From Paractinoplanes polyasparticus (GTDB taxonomy: Bacteria; Actinomycetota; Actinomycetes; Mycobacteriales; Micromonosporaceae), in assembly GCF_019710575.1 (NCBI RefSeq), contig NZ_JAHWFK010000001.1:744001-808000 (forward strand): DNA of 64,000 nt, written 5' to 3'. Every line of letters begins with the position of its first letter. Within the stretch, counting starts at the first letter, position 1. The position numbers and the translations under genes are program-made. The notes under the pieces are model-generated. The model saw nothing but the letters and a program-made list of their open reading frames with translations. It was not told the DNA's origin and ran no database searches. Positions 56,826 to 64,000 of this stretch are shown here, in pieces.

Positions 56826-59573
56826 ATGGATTTCCGGTTGCTCGGCCCGGTCGGCCTGTTCGACGGCGACACCCGCATCCATCTGGGGCGCGACGCCGAA
56901 CTGCCCAAGGTGCACTGCGTCCTGGCCGCGCTGCTGCTGGCGCAGGCCCGGCCGGTCACCGGCACGTTCCTCGACAACGCGCTCTGGGGCGCCGAGGCGC
57001 GCAACCCGGAGACCCGGCGCGGCTACATCGGCGACCTTCGCCTCGCCCTCCGCCGGTACGGCTTCACGCTGCCCCGCCAGGGGCAGGGCGGCGTCTACCG
57101 GCTCGACGTCCCGCCCGAGCGGGTCGACGCGCACCGCTTCCGGTCGGCGACCGAGGCCGCCCGTCAGCTGATCGCCCGGGGTGACTGGGCGGCCGCGCTG
57201 GCCGAACTCGACCGCGGCCTCGACGAGTGGCACGGCTCGGCGGGCGCGCTGACGGGGGTGCCCGGCGACTGGGCAGCCGGGATCCGCCGCCAGCTGGACC
57301 GGGAGCGACGCGAGGCGGCCGTCCGGCGGGCCGAGGCCCGGCTGCGGTGCGGGCTGGTCGGGCCGGCCCGGTCCGACGCCGAACGCCTGGTCGCCGAGAA
57401 CCCGGACGACGAGCGGGCCGTGCGCCTCGAGATGCACGCCGCCTACCTCGACGGCGACTACGGCACGGCCGTCGAGGCGTACGAGCGCCTGTCCCAGCGC
57501 CTCGCCCCGGCTCCCGCCACCCGCACCCTGGCCGACCGGATCCGGGTCCGCGACCCGCTGCTCGGCACGCCGGGCGGGGACGGCCACGACACCGCTGTGC
57601 CGCATCAGCTGCCGGCCGTGACGGCTCACTTCGCCGGGCGTACGCGGGAAATTGCCCGCCTGTCCGAGCTGGCCGACCCGACCGGCCCGCGCCCGCCCGT
57701 CCTTCTCGTCTACGGCACCGCGGGGGTCGGCAAGAGCACTCTGGCGATTCACTGGGCCCGCACGGTCGTGTCCGGCTTTCCGGACGGGCAACTGCACGCC
57801 GACCTGCTGGGTCGCCGGCGCCGCCGGCCGCGCCGCCGCAAGCCGGCCGAGGTGCTGCGCGGCTTCCTGAGCGCGCTGGGGGTGCCGCCCGACCGGCTGC
57901 CCGCGGGCGAGGACGAGCTGGCCGGGCTGTTCCGCAGCCTCGCGGCCGGGCGCCGCCTGCTGATCGTGCTCGAGGACCCGGCCGACGACGAGCAGGTGCG
58001 CGCCCTGCTGCCCGGCGCTGACTCGTGCCTGACCGTGGTCACCAGCCGCACCCGCCTGAACGGCCTGGCCGTCGCCCCGGGCGCCGCGGCCCTCACCCTG
58101 GATCTGCTCGACGACGGAGCCGCCCGCGACCTGCTCGCGGCCCGGCTCGGCCGGCGGCGCCTGGACAGCGAACCGCCCGCCGTGGTGGCCGAGCTGATCC
58201 GGCTCTGCGCCGGGCTGCCGCTGGCGCTGGCCATCGTGGCCGCGCAGGCCGTCGAACGCCCCGACCAGCCGCTGGCCGGCCTCGTGGAGCAGCTTCGCGA
58301 GCAGGGCCGGCGGCTCGACGTCATCGCCACCGGCGACGGATCGACCGACCCGCGCGCGACGTTCGCCTGGTCGTACCACCGGCTGCCCGCCCGGGCGGCC
58401 CGCCTGTTCCGGCTGTTGTCCCGCCATCCCGGCCCGGACTTCACCGTCGCCGCCGCGGCCAGTCTCGTCGGCGAGCCCGATCCGCCGTTGGCCGAGCTGG
58501 CTGCGGCCCACCTGGTCAGCTCGCCCGCGCCGGGGCGCTTCACGGTCCACGCGCTGCTGCGGGCGTACGCCGCGGAGGTCGACGACGACGAGCCGGCCGC
58601 CACGATCCGCCTGTTCGACCACTACCTGCACACCGCGGCCGCGGCCGACCGGACCCTCGGGCCGTACTCGCACGTCGCCGATGACGAGCCGCCCGCGCCC
58701 GGGGTCGTGGTGACCCCACCGGCGGACGATGCGGCGGCGACGGCCTGGCTGCGGGCCGAGGCGCTCAACCTGGCCGCGGTCGCCGAACGGGCGCTGCAGC
58801 TCAACCTCCCCCGCTACGCCGTGCAGCTGCCGCGCATGTCGGCCAACTACCAGATCCGGCAGGGCCGCTGGCACGAGTACCACGAGGCGCAGCTGATCGC
58901 GCTGGCCGGCGCACAACGGATGGGCGACATCGGCGACGTGGCCGACGCGCTGATCGAGCTGGCCCGCGCGCTGGGCTGGCAGGGACGTGCCGAGGACGCG
59001 CTGCGCCAGGCCGAGCGGGCCGTCCCCCTGGTCGCCGACCCGGCCCGGGCCTATCGGCTTCGCACGCTGCTGGCCTGGTTGCTCGGCCTGCTCGACCGGG
59101 TGCCGGAAGCGCTGGCCAGCGCCGACCAGGCCCTGGCCGCCGCGCGCGAGTCGGCCGAGCCGCGGGCGGTGGCGGTCGCGCTGAACGAGGTCGGTTGGTG
59201 GAACGCCGTGCTGGGCCGTCACGAGCCGGCCCTCGAGAGTTGCGCGCTCGCCCTGGAACAGTTCGAACGGCTGGGCGACCGGAGCGGCATCGCGGCCGCC
59301 AGCGACAGCCTCGGCCTGATCCACCACCGCGCGCGCCGGTTCGAAGCAGCGCTCGAGCAGTACGAGCGGGCCCGCGCGCTGTACGAGGAACTGCCCGATG
59401 TGTACGAGCACGCCGCCACACTCGACCGGATCGGTAACACGCTGAGCGCGATGGGCTGCCCGACCGAGGCCGCCGATTCCTGGCGCCGGGCGCTCGCCCT
59501 CTTCAACGACCTTCAGCACCCGGCCGGCGCCGCGGTCAGCCAGAAGCTCAGCACACTTGACTCCTTACTGTAG
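56826..59573 (+). CDS. AfsR-like SARP regulator with NB-ARC and TPR
   Basis: A protein of 915 residues: OmpR-type DNA-binding domain (1-95), bacterial transcriptional activator domain (about 100-245), NB-ARC ATPase with Walker A GTAGVGKS at 297-304 and a STAND-type helical part to about 590, then TPR repeats (about 640-900). SARPs of this size activate secondary-metabolite or stress genes after ATP and ligand binding. The divergent NACHT operon is the obvious target. Confidence 0.9.
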   Translation: MDFRLLGPVGLFDGDTRIHLGRDAELPKVHCVLAALLLAQARPVTGTFLDNALWGAEARNPETRRGYIGDLRLALRRYGFTLPRQGQGGVYRLDVPPERVDAHRFRSATEAARQLIARGDWAAALAELDRGLDEWHGSAGALTGVPGDWAAGIRRQLDRERREAAVRRAEARLRCGLVGPARSDAERLVAENPDDERAVRLEMHAAYLDGDYGTAVEAYERLSQRLAPAPATRTLADRIRVRDPLLGTPGGDGHDTAVPHQLPAVTAHFAGRTREIARLSELADPTGPRPPVLLVYGTAGVGKSTLAIHWARTVVSGFPDGQLHADLLGRRRRRPRRRKPAEVLRGFLSALGVPPDRLPAGEDELAGLFRSLAAGRRLLIVLEDPADDEQVRALLPGADSCLTVVTSRTRLNGLAVAPGAAALTLDLLDDGAARDLLAARLGRRRLDSEPPAVVAELIRLCAGLPLALAIVAAQAVERPDQPLAGLVEQLREQGRRLDVIATGDGSTDPRATFAWSYHRLPARAARLFRLLSRHPGPDFTVAAAASLVGEPDPPLAELAAAHLVSSPAPGRFTVHALLRAYAAEVDDDEPAATIRLFDHYLHTAAAADRTLGPYSHVADDEPPAPGVVVTPPADDAAATAWLRAEALNLAAVAERALQLNLPRYAVQLPRMSANYQIRQGRWHEYHEAQLIALAGAQRMGDIGDVADALIELARALGWQGRAEDALRQAERAVPLVADPARAYRLRTLLAWLLGLLDRVPEALASADQALAAARESAEPRAVAVALNEVGWWNAVLGRHEPALESCALALEQFERLGDRSGIAAASDSLGLIHHRARRFEAALEQYERARALYEELPDVYEHAATLDRIGNTLSAMGCPTEAADSWRRALALFNDLQHPAGAAVSQKLSTLDSLL

Positions 59574-59598
59574 GGTAATGCATTACCAGACAGTAAGG
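59563..59598. promoter_or_regulatory. Nested palindrome, ArsR operator candidate
   Basis: GGTAATGCATTACC (59574-59587) is a perfect palindrome inside CCTTACTGT/ACAGTAAGG arms (59563-59571 and 59590-59598). It overlaps a TTGACT -35-like box at 59558 and lies just before the SRPBCC gene. Confidence 0.75.
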
Positions 59599-59608
59599 AG
59601 TTGGCATC

Positions 59609-60040
59609 ATGCCCGAGGTCGTCCGCAACCTGGAGATTCCCGCCCCGCCGAGTGCCGTGTGGCGGCACCTGTCCACTCCGGAGGGTCTGCGCCGCTGGCT
59701 CTCACCCGAACTCGAGATCGATCTGCGCGTCGGCGGCGCCTACCGCATGCCGGGCGGCGACGGCACCACCCGGATCAGCGGCACCGTGCTCGAGATCGTC
59801 CCCGAGGGCCGGCTGGTGCTCTCCTGGCTGGAGGAGGATTCGGGCTGGGTGCACCCGGGCCGCCTGGTGGTCACCCTGGCGGCGACCGCGTCCGGCACCC
59901 GGGTCGGGCTGGTCCACGACGGCTTCGCGGGGATCGGCAAGGCCGACTGGGCCGGCACACAGCAGGCGTACGAGCGGGGCGCCGACAAGCACCAGGTGCT
60001 CCAGCGGCTGGCTGGGGCGGTGGCGAGCAGCGGTGCCTGA
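59609..60040 (+). CDS. SRPBCC/AHSA1-domain protein
   Basis: A protein of 143 residues with the AHSA1/START-like fold pattern (EIPAPPSAVWRHLSTPEGLRRW at the start, GGAYRM in the middle, a long C-terminal helix). Such proteins bind hydrophobic ligands. It is translated with the ArsR gene (8-base overlap). AAGGAG lies 7 bases before the ATG. Confidence 0.85.
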   Translation: MPEVVRNLEIPAPPSAVWRHLSTPEGLRRWLSPELEIDLRVGGAYRMPGGDGTTRISGTVLEIVPEGRLVLSWLEEDSGWVHPGRLVVTLAATASGTRVGLVHDGFAGIGKADWAGTQQAYERGADKHQVLQRLAGAVASSGA

Positions 60041-60356
60041 CCGCAGCGACGACCTGTTCCGGGCGATGGCCGACCCGACCCGCCGGCGCATCCTCGACCT
60101 GCTGGCCGAGCGCGGCACGATGACGGTCGCCGAACTGGTCGCCGAGTTCCCCGATCTTGTCGCCTCGGGCATCTCCAAGCACCTGATGGCGCTGCGCGCG
60201 GCCGGATTGGTCACCGCGACCCGGGAGGGCCGCCACCAGCGCTACGCCATCGACGCCGAGACGATGGCCCGGGTGATGGCGCCGTGGGTCGCGCGCTACG
60301 AGAGGTACTGGTCGGACGCCCTCACCCGGCTACGCGACGCCTCCACCGACTCGTAA
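60033..60356 (+). CDS. ArsR-family repressor
   Basis: A protein of 107 residues (GTG start) with an ArsR winged helix: DPTRRRILDLLAERGTMTVAELV, VASGISKHLMALRAAGLV, then a basic wing. No Cys metal ligands are seen, so it probably senses something other than metal. ArsR-SRPBCC pairs are common and autoregulated. Confidence 0.9.
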   Translation: MPDRSDDLFRAMADPTRRRILDLLAERGTMTVAELVAEFPDLVASGISKHLMALRAAGLVTATREGRHQRYAIDAETMARVMAPWVARYERYWSDALTRLRDASTDS

Positions 60357-60596
60357 GGGGCCGTACGCCTTCCTGTACGAGATGGGGCCCAGCAGCGGCA
60401 GCAACGGGTTCCGCAGCCGGATCGGCAGGCCGGCCACTTTGGAGAAACGGTCGGTGGCCGCCTGGACGTGAGCGACGCGGGGCCGGCGCAGGCTTTCGTA
60501 GCGGGCGCCGGCCCCGGTGGCCCTCGGCCAGCACACCGGCCAGGGTCAAGGCGTCCTCCATGCCCGGAGCGGCGCCCGCGAAAGCCCCCGCCGCTC
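60322..60596 (-). pseudogene. Remnant of an FAD-dependent monooxygenase
   Basis: Two adjoining frames on the minus strand show the C-terminal part of a flavoprotein hydroxylase: MEDALTLAGVLAEGH near 60561-60520, then a frameshift, then ESLRRPRVAHVQAATDRF and a GPISYRKAYGPL-like end. The NADH/FAD-binding front is gone, so this is a decayed fragment. Confidence 0.65.
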
Positions 60597-62184
60597 ACCC
60601 CAGTCCGACGGCGGCGACCATGAGGGGCAGGATCAACAGAATGATGATCGCGCCGAGGACGTCGAACGAGACGCCCGATCTGATCATCGTGGTGATCGGG
60701 ACGACGCCGGAGCCGTAGACCACCGCGTTCTGCGGCGTCGAGACCGGCAGCATGAAGCCGAACGACGCCGCGAACGTGGCCGCCAGCGCCGGCACCAGCG
60801 GGTTGACGCCGGCCGCGACGGCGATCGGGATGATGATCGGCACCACCACGGCCGCCGAGGCGGTGTTGCTGGTGGTCTCGGAGACCACGATGGCCAGGAT
60901 GACGGCGAACGCGGTGATCGCGAACATGCTGCTCAGCCCGAGCGCGTCGGCGCTGGAGTTGCCGATCGTCTCGGCCAGCCCGGTGTCGGCCAGCAGCGAG
61001 CCGAAGATGATGCCCGTGCCGAAGAGGACGATCGTGCCCCAGTCGATACGAGCCGCGTCGCTCCAGTTCAGCGTGTACTCACGATCCCGCCACGAGACCG
61101 GCAGCAGGAAGAGCAGCGAGGCGCCCAGCACGGCGACCACGCCCTCGTTGAGGCGCGCCGACACGGTGTCGTAGACGGCGGACTCGGTGCCGGCGATCAC
61201 CGCGATCACGCCCGGGAAGATCCAGAGGGCGACCGTGATCACGAAGGCGATCAGGGTGTTGCGCTCGGCCGCCGAGAGCTTGCCGAGCTTGGCCCGCTCC
61301 GTTGCGACGTACTCCTCGACGCCCTCGATGCGGCGGATCTCGGGCTTGTTGAGGAGCAGCAGGACAACGGCCAGGACGCCGAACATGAGCAGGCAGATCG
61401 GGGCGGCGACGGCCATCCACTGGGCGAAGGAGATGCGCTCGCCGGTGGCCTCCTCGATCAGGCCCCGGCCGATCAGGTTGGGTGGCGACCCGACCGGCGT
61501 CAGCAGGCCGCCGACGCTGGCTCCGTACGCCAGCATCAGCATCAACGCCGCCCCGACCCGCAGCCGGGTCGGGTCGAAACCGGGCTCGACCAGCCCCCGG
61601 TCCTGCAGCAGCTTGGCAATGACCGACAGGATGCCGAGGGCCGTCGGCAGCAGCATCGCCACCGTGGCCGTGTTGGACACGAACGCGGACAGCAGGCACG
61701 TCACCGCCCCGAAGGCGATGATCACCCGAGGCGTGGAGCGGCCGACGCCGGGCAGCGACAGTATGCGGAAGGCGAACCGCCGGGCCAGGCCGTGCTTGAG
61801 CATCGCCTGGGCCAGGATGAACGCCCCGATGAAGGTGAAGACGGTGGACGATCCGAACGGCGCGAGCACATCGGCCGCCTCGGCCACCCCGAAGACGACG
61901 ATCAGGGCGACGCCGATCAGGCCGCCGATCGGGATCGGCACCGCCTCGGTGATCCAGAGGACGATGACGCCGAGCAGCAGCCCGCCGAGCACCTGCTGGC
62001 TGGGCGGGATGCTGAGCGGCAGCGCGAGAAAGACGAGGGTGACAGCCGGGGCGAGGAAGAGGCCGACCGTACGGCGCCCTCGCTCGAATCGTTCCTCGGC
62101 CGGGGAGAGTTGCTGTTCGCCCAAACTGCGGTAGGTCGCACCGCCGAGCAGGCGGCTCTCCACATCGGTCTTGGCGCCGTTCAT
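60595..62184 (-). CDS. DASS/SLC13-family anion:sodium symporter
   Basis: A protein of 529 residues with about 12 membrane helices and DASS signatures: SNTATVAMLLP in the first half and NTASAAVVVPI in the second, with GTPxN-like GSPPNLIG between. It probably imports dicarboxylates, citrate or sulfate with sodium. The N-terminal 40 residues are polar. Confidence 0.85.
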   Translation of the reverse strand: MNGAKTDVESRLLGGATYRSLGEQQLSPAEERFERGRRTVGLFLAPAVTLVFLALPLSIPPSQQVLGGLLLGVIVLWITEAVPIPIGGLIGVALIVVFGVAEAADVLAPFGSSTVFTFIGAFILAQAMLKHGLARRFAFRILSLPGVGRSTPRVIIAFGAVTCLLSAFVSNTATVAMLLPTALGILSVIAKLLQDRGLVEPGFDPTRLRVGAALMLMLAYGASVGGLLTPVGSPPNLIGRGLIEEATGERISFAQWMAVAAPICLLMFGVLAVVLLLLNKPEIRRIEGVEEYVATERAKLGKLSAAERNTLIAFVITVALWIFPGVIAVIAGTESAVYDTVSARLNEGVVAVLGASLLFLLPVSWRDREYTLNWSDAARIDWGTIVLFGTGIIFGSLLADTGLAETIGNSSADALGLSSMFAITAFAVILAIVVSETTSNTASAAVVVPIIIPIAVAAGVNPLVPALAATFAASFGFMLPVSTPQNAVVYGSGVVPITTMIRSGVSFDVLGAIIILLILPLMVAAVGLG

Positions 62185-62222
62185 GCCAGCCCCCTTGATC
62201 GAGTGATCTACGTCACTTGATA

Positions 62223-63194
62223 TTAGGGCTCTTCCCCCAGAAGCGCTTCGCCGAGCGGGGTCAGGGTGTGCACGACCGCCTTGCCGGCCCGATTGGTCCG
62301 GATCAGCCGGGCCTCCCGCAGCACCGCCGTGTGCTGGCTGACCGAGGCCGCGCTGACGCCGACCCGGCGGGCCAGCTCGGACGTGGTGCGGCCGTCACCC
62401 AGCGACTCGAGCAGCGACGTGCGGGTCTTGCCGATCAGGGCGGCCAGCGAGACGCCGTCGGCCGGACGCAGGCCCGGGTTGAGCGTGAGGTCGTGCTCGA
62501 TCGGATAGACCAGCACCGGCGGCAGCGTGGTGTCGCGCAGCGCGTCGGGCGTGCCGTAGGAGAGAAAGGACGGCAGCAGCACCAGCCCACGGCCGTTGAG
62601 GTGCAGCGTCTGGACGAACGGGGTGTCGACCTCGAGCACCGGAGGTTCCCACCGCATCATCGGGCGGAAACTGTCGAGCAACCCCTCGGCGCCCTGGTCG
62701 AGCAGCACCCGGGCCCGGCGGGAACGTTCGGCCTCGACGTGGGCCCGGCCCTCGGCCCAGAACGGGGCGATCGCGCTCTCGTACTGGGACTGGAGCGCCC
62801 CGGCCAGGCGCTCGACCATCTCGCTCTCGCCCTCGGCCAGCCGGCTCAGCCAGGACGGCTTGGGACCGGCGTGCCGGACCAGCTCTTCCAGCTCGTCGCG
62901 GAGCCGGGTGGCCGGGGTGGACTTGATCACCTCGAGCGCGGCCGACAGGCCCAGCGACCCCTCGGCCGGGGTGAGGAAGTCGGGGTAGTAGGCCCCCCGG
63001 ACCAGCGGAAGCAGCAGCTCGAGATCGTCGCGCCGGCTCGTGCGGAGCGCGTGGTCGCGCCAGCGGCCGTAGACCAGCTCGGGAGCGGGGCGGCGCAGGC
63101 GCCACACGCTGAAAATCGTCTCCCACAGCGGATCGGGCTCGGCCGCAATCCGCACGCGGCCGACGTCCTCCGGCGTGAAGTGGATGCGCAACAC
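62223..63194 (-). CDS. ArsR-like regulator with DUF5937-type N-terminal domain
   Basis: A protein of 323 residues from a GTG. The front is a DUF5937-type domain (LRIHFTPEDVGRVRIA, typical). The end has an ArsR/HTH_20 winged helix (RTTSELARRVGVSAASVSQHTAVLREARLI). Probably a one-component regulator of nearby transport or efflux genes. Confidence 0.85.
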   Translation of the reverse strand: MLRIHFTPEDVGRVRIAAEPDPLWETIFSVWRLRRPAPELVYGRWRDHALRTSRRDDLELLLPLVRGAYYPDFLTPAEGSLGLSAALEVIKSTPATRLRDELEELVRHAGPKPSWLSRLAEGESEMVERLAGALQSQYESAIAPFWAEGRAHVEAERSRRARVLLDQGAEGLLDSFRPMMRWEPPVLEVDTPFVQTLHLNGRGLVLLPSFLSYGTPDALRDTTLPPVLVYPIEHDLTLNPGLRPADGVSLAALIGKTRTSLLESLGDGRTTSELARRVGVSAASVSQHTAVLREARLIRTNRAGKAVVHTLTPLGEALLGEEP

Positions 63195-63282
63195 GTCGGC
63201 CCCCAGTTGCCATTCAGCAAGGATTCACGGCCGAAAGTCTATCCGGAGTCCGCGACCGGCCAGAGACCAGTCCACGACAAAG

Positions 63283-63311
63283 ATCCGTAGGGCCCTCGGG
63301 GCCGTACGGAT
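63283..63311 (-). terminator. Hairpin terminator
   Basis: ATCCGTA (63283-63289) pairs with TACGGAT (63305-63311), with an inner GGCC/GGCC stem and one mismatch; TCTTTG follows on the minus strand. It ends the DUF3817-like gene. The rest of 63195-63533 holds no gene. Confidence 0.55.
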
Positions 63312-63533
63312 GGGCGGGCGTCGCCACGAGCAGCGCCGACGAATCAGGAAAGTCCTGGATATGCACCCCCGATAACGGCATATCCGTCTTGCGACCTCAC
63401 CTCGTCGGTTCAGCTCGTGGCCGACCCGGCGGGATGACAATCGCTGGCGGGCGTGGGGTGCGACAAGACGTTTAATGCGTCGCTGAAACCATCGGGCCGG
63501 GTTCAGCCGAACGGCCGATCCCGCCATTGCCGA

Positions 63534-63860
63534 TCAGCTCGGAATAGACATTTCCGAAATAGGAGCTTCGGGGGCCGTACGCCGCTTCGCGACCCAGCGC
63601 TCGAAGATCAGCGACGTGAACGGGGGAATCGACGCGGCCAGCCCGGCCAGCGTGCGCCACACCGACCAGCGCTCGGTGCGGGCCACCCACAGGGCGGCGA
63701 CGATGTAGGCCACGAACAGGGCGCCGTGGATCCGGCCGAACAGCCAGACGCCCATGTCGGTCACCTCGGCGACGCGCTTGAGGTACATGCCGACGAGCAG
63801 GCCCGCCCACGAGAACGCCTCCGCCACGGCGGCGATGCGGAAGATGCGGTACGGCTGCAC
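63534..63860 (-). CDS. DUF3817-like membrane protein
   Basis: A protein of 108 residues from GTG 63860, which has a GGGGG ahead; an ATG at 63950 gives a longer form. Three membrane helices with the DUF3817 signature (YRIFRIAAVAEAFSWAGLL, MGVWLFGRIHGALFVAYIV). Its role is unknown. The last 50 bases of the window hold no clear gene. Confidence 0.75.
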   Translation of the reverse strand: MQPYRIFRIAAVAEAFSWAGLLVGMYLKRVAEVTDMGVWLFGRIHGALFVAYIVAALWVARTERWSVWRTLAGLAASIPPFTSLIFERWVAKRRTAPEAPISEMSIPS

Positions 63861-64000
63861 GTTCGGGCCCCCTGGTTCGAGATCGACCTTGACGGCGTCC
63901 GATCGTAACCGCCCTTCCTGACAGAACCGCCGGGGTGACCTGATGGTCACCCCGGCGACTGCGGCTTCCCGCTACCTGAAGGCGTGCGGGTTCACCTGCA

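Noticed and set aside
55266..59519. A 1417-residue open frame on the minus strand
   Set aside because: It is antisense to the clear AfsR-like gene and the NACHT operon uses another frame; its sequence is Arg/Pro/Gln low-complexity typical of GC-rich shadow frames.
60517..62220. A 567-residue open frame on the plus strand
   Set aside because: Antisense to the DASS transporter; almost all residues are R, D, Q, E, G and H, typical of a shadow of membrane-protein codons.

Overview
The window is high-GC DNA with short ATGA/GTGA gene overlaps, many GTG starts and actinobacterial families (Lsr2, DUF6907, the XRE-DUF5753/DUF6879 pair, DUF2637, an AfsR-like SARP, an LPXTG protein). This points to a filamentous actinomycete. 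Micromonosporaceae (Actinoplanes-like) is my guess from gene style, not a computed result.

Bases 1 to about 50,300 form one large accessory region that looks like an integrated conjugative or phage-plasmid element. Its left end lies outside the window and I see no integrase inside it. From left to right it holds: small membrane/holin-like genes and an LPXTG surface protein (2-2648); a leftward conjugation-like block (10427-3075) with a DUF2637 protein, small membrane proteins, an FtsK/TraB-type DNA-pumping ATPase and a GIY-YIG-like protein; a rightward replication block (10497-12738) with an XRE repressor, a DnaB-N/RecA-fold helicase and a TGTCAC iteron-like array; a Panacea-type toxin-antitoxin candidate (13417-14281); a lipoprotein (14839-15384); and a leftward XRE-DUF5753/DUF6879 regulatory operon (17047-15439).

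A very dense array of tiny, mostly unknown genes follows (17367-28266, rightward). Next is a mixed and then leftward block (28402-38818) with a tRNA and a tRNA-like sequence, a DUF6221 protein, a winged-helix gene with its own repeat cluster, lsr2 and an orphan methyltransferase. A second replication block (38965-41340) has an HTH protein, a second RecA-fold RepA-like ATPase and a second, unrelated iteron array of GTGTGCGG. It is followed by a rightward run with Cys-rich proteins, a metallophosphoesterase and a P-loop (polynucleotide-kinase-like) kinase (41522-48792), and a GntR regulator at 49874-50284. Regulation appears modular: several operator-like motifs recur at distant promoters (10446/17239; 38917/41442; 47038/47116), and near-identical leader sequences precede several start codons.

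From about 50,393 the gene style is chromosomal: a secreted M14 zinc carboxypeptidase, the methionine importer metNIQ (read leftward), a truncated Uma2 endonuclease, a divergent STAND locus (small protein plus NACHT-type NTPase facing an AfsR-like SARP-NB-ARC-TPR regulator), an SRPBCC/ArsR pair, a decayed flavoprotein monooxygenase, a DASS-family anion transporter, an ArsR-like regulator and a DUF3817-like membrane protein. The likely right boundary of the element is the 50285-50392 gap.
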